Below, piece after piece: positions 36,801 to 49,839 of a stretch of DNA of 64,000 nt. The stretch lies in contig NC_083564.1 of the NCBI RefSeq assembly GCF_019925205.1, positions 9,677,491-9,741,490 on the forward strand. Direction: 5' to 3'. The notes beneath the pieces were generated by a model, which had not been told where the DNA came from, made no database searches, and saw nothing but the letters and a program-made list of their open reading frames with translations. The DNA is from Metopolophium dirhodum. Taxonomy: Eukaryota; Arthropoda; Insecta; Hemiptera; Aphididae. Within the stretch, counting starts at the first letter, position 1. The number at the start of each line of letters is the position of its first letter. Position numbers and translations under genes: made by a program.

Positions 36801-39800
36801 AACTGCGGCAGTTCATCTGTCTATTTATTTTGATGAAATAGTCGAAAATCCCATAAGTGCGCACGGCACATGTGATTTATGATGTAAAATCTAGTCGCCG
36901 TCCCGCAGGAGGTTCGTAGTACAAAAATCCGTTCAACCCAAAAACGGCACTAATTTATATAGACATTAACCACGTTTATAGTGTATCTCCCCTCGAGGTT
37001 TATCGTCACACTTCGAATTGACTATCAACGATACGCTATCCATGTATATTATATGAAATGAAAAATTTCGCATCCGACAGTTTTATCTGTACTCGTCGTG
37101 GCAAACGTATGCGTACATTAATCAAAGCGATTTAAAATAGTCAGCCTAATATTATGTAAATGGTTTTGTTTATTTGTTTAAATCATTAAAATCGTTGTAA
37201 GTACAATCGATTTTCTATATAAATATAATGTTTTTAGAACTTAATAAGAAAAATATACAGTTTCAAAATTCTGTCTTGGTGAAAAATGAAAAAAAATGAC
37301 CATTATAAATATTGTATTTTGATACTATAACAAACACTGTTAAATATGTGTGCTCTTACAAATTGAGTAAATTATTTTGATCGAAAACAAGTGTACAATA
37401 TAGTTTCAAATACGAAAAATGTATTCATTTAATTTTTGAATAATATTATATTTGTTTAAGAAAAAAATAATGCATAGATACTTAAAGATTCAAGTGTACA
37501 AACGTATAAGGCATATTCCTAAGAATCAGATACTATTTCCTATTCATAATATATTCTAAGGAAATCAAATTAATGTTGCATACGTATTATACACAATAGG
37601 TTTTATCATGCCATTCTAAAAAAAACAGTTCTTCGCTTAACATCATTCTACTGAATATGTACCTACTTAGTTATCTCTTTTTCTACATATTATATTATAA
37701 AAATATATACGGAGAAAGGTTATTATTTTTAAATTTACTAAATATTATATAACCACAGACAAAAGTTCAATATATTAAGTATTTTTTTATTTTGGTATTA
37801 AAAAAAAAAAGATCTAGATGCATAGACTAGTAATGCATTATCGAATCATTATACTAACTACGATGGAGTTGCGTATTAAACATATTATTTTGAAGCAATT
37901 ATTGACGATATTATTCGATTCAAAAAACAATTCATACAGCTGAAATCCTTTCAAACCGTTAATTCTTTGATGCGATTGGGAAAGCCACTGAGTTAACCAA
38001 GAAATTGCCTAATTTGTGTAATTACATTTGATATATCATTGATCATAGCACGGTACCTATCCGTTAGCATTTTGCAGTGACTTTTCACGAAAATGGGTAC
38101 TCAAAATTAATAAAAATAGACATAAATAATATCACTGTACAATCGTGAAAACAATATGTTATTGGATTTTACTTTCCAATTCATTAATCGGTTAAAAACG
38201 ACCAGTACCTACTAACTGCAGATACGAAAAATAAATTATAATTGCTTTCAAAATCAAAATTGCACATTTTATTTACACGCAGCTATACAATCCTACAACT
38301 CACAAACAATTTAAAACAATTATGGCCTTTGCGTGTGGCATTTATATCTATCGAGTTCGACGTCACATATCTGACCTAGCCATTGATTACTTTTTTTTTC
38401 GATAATCCAATAAAGGATTTGCGAAACAGCACATTTTACGTATGTCTCATTTCTTTTACCTACATTATTTTAATTGTTTTTTTTATCCACAACCACTTAT
38501 CACAAATCATTATTATATCTATACATAATTGTATGGCACTATCTGCATTTTTAATATTTCAATTTGATAATAGTTTTAATTTCTAAGGCTCATTACTTTT
38601 TGCAAAGAAACAATTTTTCATAAACGCTAATGTGATATTACATACGTTAAAACTTTCAATATTAAATTCACTTTTCAAACAAAAAACGTTAAACTTTGAA
38701 AATTAGCCCTCTAAAACTCTCATACCTCGACTTTAGTTTTAGTTTCGAAACATTAGATAAAAACATCTATGGGCCAACAAGTTTCACTCGTTATTACTTA
38801 TTTTAGAACCTATTGGTCTTCAAATGAGCCAAACTCCCGTGTGCAAGCCAATCTAATACGTCTTATAGATGTTCGAATCATGTTAGTGTACATCAAACGT
38901 GTAACGATATAAAATATATTATTTTAAGTTTTGAACAATGCAGCGAAATAATTTTAGCCCTTTAAAAATGATTTTTTGATATGCTGTATGACAATGCTAA
39001 TTTTTTCATTCCATATTACACTCTGCGGTAATAAATTACACAACCCATAAACAGAATGCTTATAAAGCAGGATTTTTTTTATAATTATTATTATTCTTAT
39101 CCTCTATAGCTGATACACGTCACGGAATGTGGTTCGGTGACAAGGGCAACAGAATAAAAGTTTTTAATTATTATTGCTATTATTATTATTGGATCTTTTT
39201 TCAACTTGCCATTGGTTTATTTTGTTTGTGTGGACAATTTTTGTTAAAAAATTAATTCCTAATTGTTCTGGTGACACATTATATTGTGACATTATGTGAC
39301 GTCAAAACCATACACATAACATCCTAACAGATTTTAAATAATTTGAAATTCCATTGGAAAAATGGGAAGCGAGCGTTCACTTTTGTTATACGAATTATGC
39401 TGCGATTGTTGTAGTTCAGTAATGTATGCAAGATATCAATAACCAAATATGAAGGATGTCTGTCCTCTTTTGACACAAATTTCACACTCTGACATAATAA
39501 TTACAATTTGAGAAATCCGAGAAACTCTATACTAGACCGAGCGGTTGAGTTGAAAATTATATTTGGATTTTATTAAACCTTATGCTTACGACTAATTGAA
39601 AAATTCAAATCTATAAATAAAGTGAATAAATAAATAATGTTATTCTATTATTTACCTAAGTTACCAAAAGTATTACAAATATTATTTAGGTTTAAATTGT
39701 GAGTTTTTTTTAATTTCTATCACAAACATGGAATTAAAATAATATATATTGTACTTGTGTGAGTAACAATATTAATTGCATTTTTGTATGTAACATTTGG

Positions 39801-40480
39801 ACTCGGATTATAATTAAATTGTAAAATAAATATTACGCAGATTGCATAAATAAATTTTTTTTTTCAAATCGTAATACATTTTAACTAGTAATAGGTACAT
39901 TAATACACAATAATTCGAAATGCATTTGTTTAAACAATAATTGTGTTGGAAGAATTGCACATCATCAGGTTGGATATTTTTCACTTCTGTATCCCACAAA
40001 AGCTTTTATACTATTGGAAAATCATATCGAAAATCGTTCTAATCGATTTGTGACTATACTACACACGTAACGGGAAATGTGCGGATCGTGAAATTTCGAT
40101 TAAACATACGCGAATACTAAGATTTAGCGTTTAGTTTTTTTGCGATAAAACGAGTTGAAACGTCGACTGTGCGATTTCGTAACTGCGCACTCGCTTATCT
40201 ATTCAGATGGAAAATAATATTTTGATTCTCATATATAATGGAAGTATGCAATAAAGAGAGAAATCATTTATCACACGGAGTGGAAAAATATTAGAGTATA
40301 TATGTATATATATATATATATATCTACCGTTTAGTGAGCATTTTTGCTAGAAATGTTTTAGTGTCGATAGTGCTTCGAAACATGAACATCTGACCAGATT
40401 ACAAATGTAAAAATAAATGAATAAATAAATGATGAAAAAAAAAATCGCATAAAATGTTTCTAGGGTTGCCGTTGCTGCAG
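36801..40480. other. AT-rich non-coding stretch
   Basis: No gene is recognised. A (TA)n run lies at 40305-40323. Confidence 0.6.
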
Positions 40481-41060
40481 AGGTCAAAGTCGGTTAAATA
40501 AGAACGGTGGCGGCGGCCATTGGCAAATAACGCGGACCGTGATGTTTGGCGTGCCCTTATCCTTTTCTACTGCGCAAAGAAAATATAATAAAAGTAGATA
40601 AATATTTAAAAAGATTAAACGTCGTCTGCGGCAGCGAAATGTTTCTCGTCCCTCAATATTACAACGGTCGTTTGTGCAATATAGGTGCTAGCATTAATAA
40701 TAATAAACATAATAAAAAATTAATAAACCCCCACGGTCTGTTTTACGCGCGTTTTGCCATCACGGTCTCTGTGCAGTCTCGCTGCGCAGACTTGACACGG
40801 CGGGCGCACCTACACCGGACACCAGCTCCCTCTTAAGGTCTATTTAAGTAAGTACCAACCGACGTACCTACCTGTGAACTATGCACTACGTCTCGACATT
40901 TTTACGATATTAAACACGACAGGTTTTCGTGTCGTTTGCTGATACATTATAATATTGAATTCTATTAGTATAGTGGGCGTATACCTCGCGTACACGCGAA
41001 ACACGTACCTACGCTACGAGGGACCAGCCCAAAACCGTCGTTTACAGACGGACCGGCGAC
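40481..41060. other. CpG-rich patch with a perfect splice-donor motif
   Basis: GC-rich sequence (GGCGGCGGCCATTGG near 40508, GACACGGCGGGCGCACC near 40794) ends at TTTAA|GTAAGTACC around 40846, an ideal donor on the plus strand. It may be a non-coding first exon. No coding frame is convincing. Confidence 0.25.
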
Positions 41061-41222
41061 CTACTCTAACCTTTTTTTAAATTACAATAATATTTTAATA
41101 TGTCGCTCCGAGACACAATCGAACGATCCCGAGGCAACAACTATTATTTGTCGAGGGGATTGTGATGGACATTACAAAAATCTTTAGATAAAAATGTGCA
41201 CGATGCGAGGTACTTATTAATA

Positions 41223-41396
41223 TTATAATCCGACTGCAGTTTCGACCGGTTCGTAACGAATTTCCTCTTTTTCTTCGCCATTGACCGGACGTATGTCATC
41301 TGGAATGCGTGTGCGTTCATTAAGCGCACGCCACAGGTCGGAATTTAACAATTTATTATTTCTGTGATTGCTGTCGTTCGATAAAGAAACAAACAT
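41223..41396 (-). other. unrecognised 57-codon open frame
   Basis: From an ATG at 41396 (MFVSLSNDSNHRNN...) the frame ends with an acidic tail, EEKEEIRYEPVETAVGL, and a stop at 41223. A second frame over the same DNA encodes a lysine-rich start (MAKKKRKFV), so at most one is real. No family is recognised. Confidence 0.15.
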
Positions 41397-42178
41397 GGCA
41401 TGGTGCTCACCTTTCGTGCTCGGGTGCACGCAACCCACGAAACTATACAATATAGGGATATTAACGAAATCAAATGAATAATTATACTTTGCTGACACGC
41501 TCGCTTTCCATGGGTACCTATAATATTACATAGTCGAGATTCGAGGAAATAAAATCAATTTGCTCGTGTTGCCCGATTAGTCGTTAACCACCACCATTAT
41601 AATATAAAAAAATTATTTATTTAATTGTACGACTCGGTAATTATCCATAATTATAAACAGGTACTATTTTTATTGCAATATAATATGTAATATTTTAACT
41701 TTTATCGCGATCATCACGCGAGTACGTGTGTTCGCAGCGACACGCGTCGTTTGTAAAATGTTTTTATTATTATTATACAACATTATGACGTTGTTATCGG
41801 TGTAAGAAGATATTTAACTATAGCGATAGATGTATTCTTAATATAAAAGAAAGTCCGCCGTCTACTATGTATAATGATATGATATCCGAGACTAATAAAC
41901 TTACTGATAAATCGATTTACAAGCATGAGACTTTTTGTAAATTGAAGATTATTGTAGATAGGTTAGACCGACTCAACCGAAAAACTAAACGGCGAAACAC
42001 ATACAATATGTCGTGGCGCCATCTTTTCAGTTTTTGTAAATTAATTTTTTTACATCCAATTCGCCCGGATGGAGTCGGCTGACACAGTTACCTACGCAGT
42101 TACTTACGCATTATACCACAGTGTATAACTATACCTACGCATTTAGCCCCACAAAATTCACGTGAAAACTACTCGGCA

Positions 42179-42460
42179 TTACTGTGTGTGTACGCAGAAA
42201 CCACGTAGCCTCCTGCAAGTCAAATACGTTCGAAGACCACCGAACAATGCGGTATTTTCACGTTTCGCAGTAAGTAATATTTCAAGAGGCCACCGCGGTT
42301 TGCCGTAAATCCAGTCGGTATACCAGACACCGGCTACCGGGTAACTCAAATGACGTAAGCCCCACTCAAGAAAAATTATTTTTTCACCGAACCGTTCACT
42401 GTTATTTCCGTCTGCAACCGAGAGTGCACCGCCGGCACTGCAGCTCATTTCCACAAACAT
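42179..42460 (-). other. unrecognised 93-codon open frame
   Basis: From ATG at 42460 the frame has globular-looking composition with aromatic residues (LRHLSYPVAGVWYTDWIYG) and ends at a TAA on the 42179 side. A 3' splice-like string (TATTTGACTTGCAG) lies inside it. It matches no family I know and could be chance in a CpG-enriched patch. Confidence 0.2.
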
Positions 42461-42479
42461 TTTAATCAACTATCAAATA

Positions 42480-45400
42480 GGTACCTATTGCAGCCTATAA
42501 CATAACTTAACTACGGTAGCCAAAGTTAGAACGTTTAATAGTACGGTGTATATGGTATCATGGGAATGTACTATCAAAATTAAATTCTGTAGTGAATTTT
42601 AATTATTGACAACGACAACAGACGAGTTGGTATCTATAGGTTAATCGAAGAATCATACCTACCTATATACGTCATGTACATACAAACATCTAAAAAAGAG
42701 TATACCTATGATGTAAACACTAAACGGAATACTGTCTATATATGGATACTAAGGGCACTTGATGACAATATAGTATGGCCGTTTTATACGTAAGACATTC
42801 ACAATAATTCACACTCAACAATAACCGCATTTTTTATATCTATATTTGAAATTATTATGTTCTCGAAACGTATACATAAAGTATAAATAATTGTGTTCGT
42901 TCTTCTCCTCGTGAGAAGTCTCCTTATGAAAATGTTTCTGAAGGAGAAACACATCGATCTAAAATAAAACGGCTCATCTGCTCCGTTCGGAATCACAGAT
43001 AAACTTACAGCAACCTAAAGATCACGTCATGATAAAATTATGTAAGTATTGAACGTAATACAATATACATAATATAAACACAACGATATGTCAATCAGTC
43101 GTCATATAATAAGAATTAGGTAATCCAAGTTATACTCGATTATGAATATTTTTGTCTTATTACTTAAATATTATTTAGTAGGTATGAATATTTTTGTAAA
43201 AACTATGTCGTTTAACTGATGATTGAAATTCTACCGAAAATTGAAATGAAAATAAATTAGGTACGTTTCAAAACTAACGCATAAATAATATTATTTGATT
43301 ATTGGTTTTTCACATCGTGTTGCAAACCTATTGAAGTTGACATTTTTTTTTTTGTCATAATATCTATAAGACTGACATTTTCGGAATTCAATGACAAAAA
43401 TCAAAAATGGATAAATACGAAAACAAATTTTTGAAATAACGAACTCGCCCGAATTTGTCCCTCGGTGCTTTCATGAATAGTACACGAAACATAACAAGTA
43501 GAGTGACCTCCGTATTTGTGAATATATTTTAGATCCTATGCGGAGCAAAGATCTATTGGTTTTGTACTGATGTACTTTTTGTTACCCGTTTAATCTTTTT
43601 GGGTAGCTACAGTAGCTACACCTAATATAAAAGCTCGAAAAGTTTCATGCTTTGCACATCAACAGATGGGAAATTGAACACATATGGCTGGTACTTTTGA
43701 AAAGAGATTTTTAAAGTTATAAGTATTTTACTACCTAAGTAAATCTTTCGAATAACTCCAAAACAAGTAATGAATATAATAATATGTAAACAAGTTTTAT
43801 ATATTATACGTAAGAAAACGGTACGTTATGGTATCTTGTGTTGGAACTATAATGTTAATATATATTATTACTGTTTTAATTGGAAATCATTTTGCGGCAC
43901 AATCGTTATTACGACAAACATTAGTAGGTAGAGATATTATTGAAAAAAATGTTGAACACGTTTTGATAGACGTGTGTGGATGAACGGTGTTCGAAATTGT
44001 TTTCTAAATATTATAATGACCCATCATATTTTAACACACACATTGACCCAACTCCTTGTTAACATTAATATAAATCATTTTCGACAGAAAATACACAGGA
44101 ATCCCATTATTGTTATGCTATCTTCTTATAATTAATTATTTTTATTGGCCTTAGATACCAAATTTAGGTAGGTATATTAACTAAAATTATGAAAGAAGAC
44201 TATATATATATTTATAATATGTATTTATATTTTATCATAATTAACACAAAATATATAGGTACCTAAGCAATTTATTTGTCAAAGATTTCAACGTTCTTCT
44301 TTTTGAATTTTATTGCTACTTCTGAGGATATTATGGTAAATTATGCAATTTAACTATCCCAGAAAAACATCTGCATTAAATTTCCAGTTGGACATTCCAT
44401 AATATGTATTTTATAGAACATTTTTATTACCTTATAAAGTGTTTTTTTTTTTAAATAAAACACATCAATATAAAATCAATAGTATTCTCTCTATGTTTTA
44501 AATCTTAAATAATAAAATATACAATTCTAGAAAAAAAAATAAAGTAAAATTCATGAGATGAAAAAAAAAGTTTTAAAAATATTATTAGGTATTATAATAT
44601 TTTATTCTTAGCTAAATACTGTAATAAGTAATATTATTCATGAATCTAAATCTACAATGAGTGAGCTTAAAGAATCTTGAGAAGATATTTTTTTATTAAA
44701 TATTGATTTATATTTATAACTTCATATTCTATTTACGTCGTGTGTTATACAACTATATTGTGATTCGTATATAATCTTATATTGTAATGATAATTATTAT
44801 AATTTATGGTGCCGTATAGCATAATAAGTGGTCTGAAATAAGATTTTTTTTCATTAAACTATTAATTTTAAATCAAAAGTTGGAGTTATCATAAAATGCA
44901 TTTTTACTGTAATAAACAATTACGTACCTACGTTTAATTATTAATTCAGTTAACAATATTTTTAGACTTAATAACTAAACCTAACAAAACGGTGAAACAT
45001 ATTTTATTATAGTTAAATTATATTATTTGATTAATGATTATTAAACGTGCTTGAGTTATGATTTCCTCTTAAAAGTTAAAAAAAAATTAACTAATCGCTA
45101 AATATAAGTGATACTAGAAGTTTAAGATTGGTTATTATTTATTTAGTTATCAATTCAAACAGAAGTTAAAAACTGTTGTTTCTAATTTTATCACAACTCT
45201 AACCTAAACGATGATTAATTATGTTTATGTAAAACAAATTTAAACTGATAAGATAATAGTAATAATACACTATTGTACATAATCTAAAATCATGAACGTT
45301 GTATGTACTCAAACAGAAATTATTTATATAATATATCAAGCTTATATATATATATAGTATATTAATCATAGGTTATACGATTAAATATATAAAGAAGGAT

Positions 45401-45950
45401 GTTTTTTTGTGTTATTAATTTATAGGAAAAAAAATATCAATCAAGTATTTTAAATTTTTTTACACATTTACTACAAAATTTAAACTCTTATAAGTATCGT
45501 ATATATTTTAACTGTTGATCTTTTTAAGAATTGTTTAAGTTTTCGTGTTATACTCAGACACTATAATTTATTACTTTACTATATTTTGCATAATATTTTA
45601 AATATATTTACATATATATATATTATATATCTCTATGTGTGCTATAAGCTTATGAATTATCGTCAAAATATTGTTTAAAATACTCACTAAATATGATTAT
45701 ATTCGAATCCTAAAGGGTTAAAAAAAAATATAATGTTAATAATTCACATTTAACTGCGTAACGCGCAGGATTATAGAGTCAACAAAAATACAATTAATAT
45801 TTATGTGCTTATAAAACAAAAATACATTTAATGTATGAATTTATATCAGCACATTCAAGTTTTCAAAATCAAACGCGAACTTTTAAATGCACTCGGAACG
45901 TAGTTATTTTTTCTATTCCAACAAAAAAGAAAATTATTACCTGAGCAAAA
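42480..45950. other. AT-rich non-coding stretch
   Basis: No gene is recognised. A hairpin-forming GATCCTATGCGGAGCAAAGATC sits at about 43532-43553, and TAGGTACCTA palindromes at 42478-42487 and 44256-44265. Confidence 0.6.
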
Positions 45951-46600
45951 TGGATTGTCCACTAGATTTTTCACAAGGGGACACCTTTCACTCGATACGC
46001 TTTTAACACTGTCATCGTGTTTACCTCAGCCACTACCACCGCAAGTTAAAACAGATTTCGCAAAGTACCGAGGACGTTCGATGCGAAATTATTTTCCCCA
46101 AACCCCCACAGCCGACGACGATCGCGTATCATGTATAATTTTGTTGCGTTTATCTGTATTATAATATTGTTGTCTCGTTCGATCGACAGAAAAACTATAC
46201 AATAGTATAATATTAATAATAATAATAATAACGTGATATCGTAATCACAATGGTAATAATATTACAATACGTACGTTTTAGAAAAAAAAAAATAATGATA
46301 AAAATAAATGTTAAAATTTTTTTTTATTCCGCGTCAGGTCTACCGCGATGTTATTTCCGATTTTACGATACAATTCGATAATATATCGTTCGACAAACGG
46401 TATTGCCGCTTTAGTGGGCATCCGCTGACACGACCGACGGCGACTATACTGCAGCGTGGTCGGTGCTGACGTTTCGCGAATGCCGCCAAATCGCCAGCGC
46501 CGGCGCCATTTCCGCAACGCACACCCCTATTCCGCGCTCGTGTACCCTCCCCCCGACCCGACCGCTTGGCGATGTACCTTTTTTCACCCCTTCAATTATC
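45951..46600. other. CpG-rich patch, promoter-like
   Basis: The richest part is 46430-46570 (CCGCCAAATCGCCAGCGCCG near 46481). Open frames on both strands overlap and none has a known motif. Confidence 0.35.
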
Positions 46601-46602
46601 TC

Positions 46603-46680
46603 TGCCTCTTTTTTTCTCCCTGCCTTTGTCTCTCTCCGTCTATGTCTCTCTCTCTCTCGTTCTTCTCTTCTTCTTTTTGT
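46603..46680. repeat. polypyrimidine tract (CT-rich)
   Basis: Nearly 80 bp of C and T on the plus strand, including TCTCTCTCTCTC. The many long open frames seen here on both strands are a by-product of this composition. Confidence 0.85.
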
Positions 46681-46752
46681 TTTTTTCTGCCAAATTTCAC
46701 GGGGATTACACGGCCGTTTTGACATTTAGACGGACGCTTCAAAGAGTGAGAT

Positions 46753-46775
46753 AGATTGAGAGAGAGAGAGAGAGG
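46753..46775. repeat. (GA)n microsatellite
   Basis: A GA run about 100 bp downstream of the CT tract and complementary to it. Confidence 0.9.
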
Positions 46776-46860
46776 ACCGAATGTAATGGACACCGCCGCC
46801 GCGGTCTCGTGTGTATTAAGCGTCACTGTATAGTATACTGTACAGTTCGCAACAGGTGAA

Positions 46861-47016
46861 ATGGAGATCGTTTTCTTCAAAACGTGCGGTAATTGTTCGA
46901 AATTCAATCCGAAAACCGTAGGAGTGCACTACGATTGCAAGCTGCGTTGTTATTCGCACTCAACGCGCCGGCACAACAAACGGAGACAAACGCCGCCGGA
47001 CAAAAACGCGTTTTAA
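46861..47016 (+). CDS. candidate small protein, 51 codons, Cys-rich with basic tail
   Basis: ATG at 46861 is in good context (GTGAAATGG). The 51-residue product has C9-x2-C12 and C26-x3-C30 with His at 23, 33 and 38, then a strongly basic segment (HSTRRHNKRR, residues 33-42) and a Pro-Pro end. Paired cysteines plus histidines could bind zinc. No family is recognised. The frame lies just downstream of a CpG-rich, promoter-like patch, and a donor-like AGAG|GTACGT follows the stop at about 47065. A 51-codon frame can easily arise by chance at this base composition, so the support is the residue pattern only. Confidence 0.2.
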   Translation: MEIVFFKTCGNCSKFNPKTVGVHYDCKLRCYSHSTRRHNKRRQTPPDKNAF

Positions 47017-47059
47017 TCGCACACAATTACTATCAACGACGTAACAATAACGTTTAAAA

Positions 47060-49560
47060 AAAGAGGTACGTAACAGCTCTGCTTCACAGCGTTCTGTATG
47101 GGTGCGTCAAGTACCTAGTCGTTGACTAAGTCACCGTGTAATGTATATGACGTGTTAAATTTGAATAAACAGATAAATCCTTGCGTAAACGAAAAACAAT
47201 TCCGAGTGGAGAAGGTCTGTACACCTACGTGGCCTACGAGAAAATCGTCAGACAAGAAATCGTTATATTTACGCGTAAAAATCCAATTTCGTCAAATTCA
47301 GACGTACCAAAAAAATGTATCCTAAAATTGTGCAATTACGGTCAGCTTTTTTTTTTTTAATTCCAGTTTTAACGACTAATGTGAGGAATCTTATATTAAA
47401 TGTTCAAGCTTTTTGACCTAGAAACATTTTTTTATCGACATTTTAAGAACATTTCGAAGATAGGAAGTCCAACTTTTTGGTAATTATAGTACCAAATAAA
47501 TATTTTAATAATAATATTACAATTTGTAAAAATATTCGTATTTTTTTTTCCCCCCAATTAAAGAGTATTTAGGTACCTAATGAGAATATTTTCGACTTCG
47601 ACCTCTCAAAAGTAACAACTATATCCAACTAGAAACCAGAACCCTCCAAAGGAGTTGATGATCAGACTATTTTTTTCTACAGACACAAAAAAATAAAATA
47701 TAAAAACATGTATAAATGTATCGCTTTGCATTCCGTTCAGAGCCTAAAATTAAATCAAAGCCAAATCGCACGTTATTATACTCGAATTATTATAATAATT
47801 GTTTTGCTAATTCGGTGGCAGTGTAATATTATTCCAGTCGGTGCATGTACAATATATCATATGCAATTTTTTTTTCATTTTCGCATACGATCCGGTAGTG
47901 ACAACATATAAACTCGCCAACTTGAAAAAGTTGACCTCACGAAGTTTTTCAATTCCACGAGAAATTTCCATTACCGTTAACGCAATATTATAGTCTCGTT
48001 ATTTCGAAGTAAAAAAACTTAATAAAAAGCTAAAAATAAAAGTGAATTTTCACTAGATGAGCACGACCTCGCCTTTGATAAAATGCACATAACTAGTACG
48101 TTTATAATCAAAGATATTATTATCACTATAAGATCAACTCAAAAGAAAACGTAATGACAGAGTCGCAGATAAGTGATAACAAAGTAGGTATTTTTTTTTA
48201 TATACCGTTTAGTAAATTATCACCAATCAGTGTATTGAGTAGAATGATGTAGAAGAAGCATCTAAACATGTTACCATATTATAGGTCTAACAAAATTAGA
48301 ATTAATATGAGATATTTTAAAAAATCAATTTTGATAAATGTATTTTATTTTGTAAAATGCTACCGATAAACTGTAATATTAACTGTAAAATAGTTTCAAT
48401 AAAACTGCAAGCATTTTTTGTAACGGATATTTTCTGTTAATTTGCAGGACTGTTAAAAAAGTAAAACCAATCACTTCTGATGGTCACGATGGGTTTTTGA
48501 GAGTTGTTTTAAAATAAAAATAATTAAATATTAATATGGGCAATATCTAAATGTTAAAAATGTTATGTACACATCATACGAACTGTATTTATTAATATGT
48601 TTATTCGTCAAAGTGTTTTATATCATTATTAATTATATATTAAATTGAATTTTTGGAGTAAAATAATAAATTAAAAACTAAAAACTAACTATGATTACAT
48701 GGAAATTCAAATTAATAACAAATCGATATGGAAATAAAAAGATCCAACAGTTTACATTTTACAGGAAACGAGTTTTTTTTAAATTATTATCCTTAGGATG
48801 TAGAATGAGTTATTAGATTTTCTAAGAAATCGGTATTGAAAAACCAACATTTGAAAATCAAATTTCACAAGAATTAATCAGGAAGATATACCTACTACGT
48901 ATTTGTACACACTATAGTATTACATAATGAAGACCAAGGGAAATATTATATTATTTATAGAAAAAAAAAAATTACGATTGTAAAATTAATACGAAACTAA
49001 CGGACGAAGTTGTGTACATAGAATATAGATTTACAAAGTTAACAAATTAATAATAATTTTGCTTAATTTAGCTCGAAAAAATTACAATTTTTCATATCGT
49101 TTTCAGTTTTTACAAATAATTAAAATGTATGGAATAAATAACTCGTCTTTGTTTTTATGCTCTATTACTTAAAATTATATCAAACTTGTGTATGATATTG
49201 TATGTATGTATTACTTTTACTTTATAAAATATATAACCTCGAGAACACAATAATAATCATTTTTAAAACATAATATTCTGTCGATGTTCTTTTTTTTTTC
49301 AAAAATAATATACGAAACGCACCACTGCTCCGTTTCGTTTTATTAATTATTTCTCATTTCATTCAACCGAAATTTATTATTATTATCATTATGCTGATAT
49401 TGAAATACACGCGAGAATATTATTATGTGCTTAAGTCGTGTAGCGGTTGTCATTGTGAATGTTTGTCGCGCGTCAAGTATTTGTCTTTTGTCGACTTTGT
49501 CGTAGATGAAACGTTTTAAATAGACTCTCAGATATGTCTTGAGCATCCATAAGTTCATGA
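47060..49560. other. AT-rich non-coding stretch
   Basis: No gene is recognised. It contains a TAGGTACCTA palindrome at 47570-47579. Confidence 0.6.
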
Positions 49561-49564
49561 CAGA

Positions 49565-49569
<5 letters not shown>

Positions 49570-49598
<29 letters not shown>
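49570..49598. repeat. (GT)n microsatellite
   Basis: A perfect 29-bp GT run. Confidence 0.96.
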
Positions 49599-49602
<4 letters not shown>

Positions 49603-49606
49603 GTAC

Positions 49607-49834
49607 ATGGACTCACAGTCACGAGACAATTGGGCTCGCTCCGTCTACAATGGCCCAGGCTGCTATAAACGTCAGAAAAACAGGTCGTGTAACGTTTTCG
49701 CAAAAGAGTATTCCAAAGTTCTGCAACTTCCAGTGGAATATATTATTATTAATTCACCCAAAACTCTCACTAAAAATATTCCCGGCATTTTCGTTCGCCC
49801 GTCTGATGTCACCGATCTCACGCTGTACATATAG
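49607..49834 (+). other. unrecognised 75-codon open frame
   Basis: The frame starts MDSQSRDNWARSVYNG and ends with IPGIFVRPSDVTDLTLYI before a TAG. The composition looks protein-like, but a second plus-strand frame over the same DNA (49539-50000, 153 codons) is also open, so low stop density is the simpler explanation. No family is recognised. Confidence 0.18.
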
Positions 49835-49839
49835 CAACC

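Noticed and set aside
46444..46907. Several frames rich in Arg/Glu or Ser/Leu/Phe
   Set aside because: They are translations of the CT and GA tracts, not proteins.
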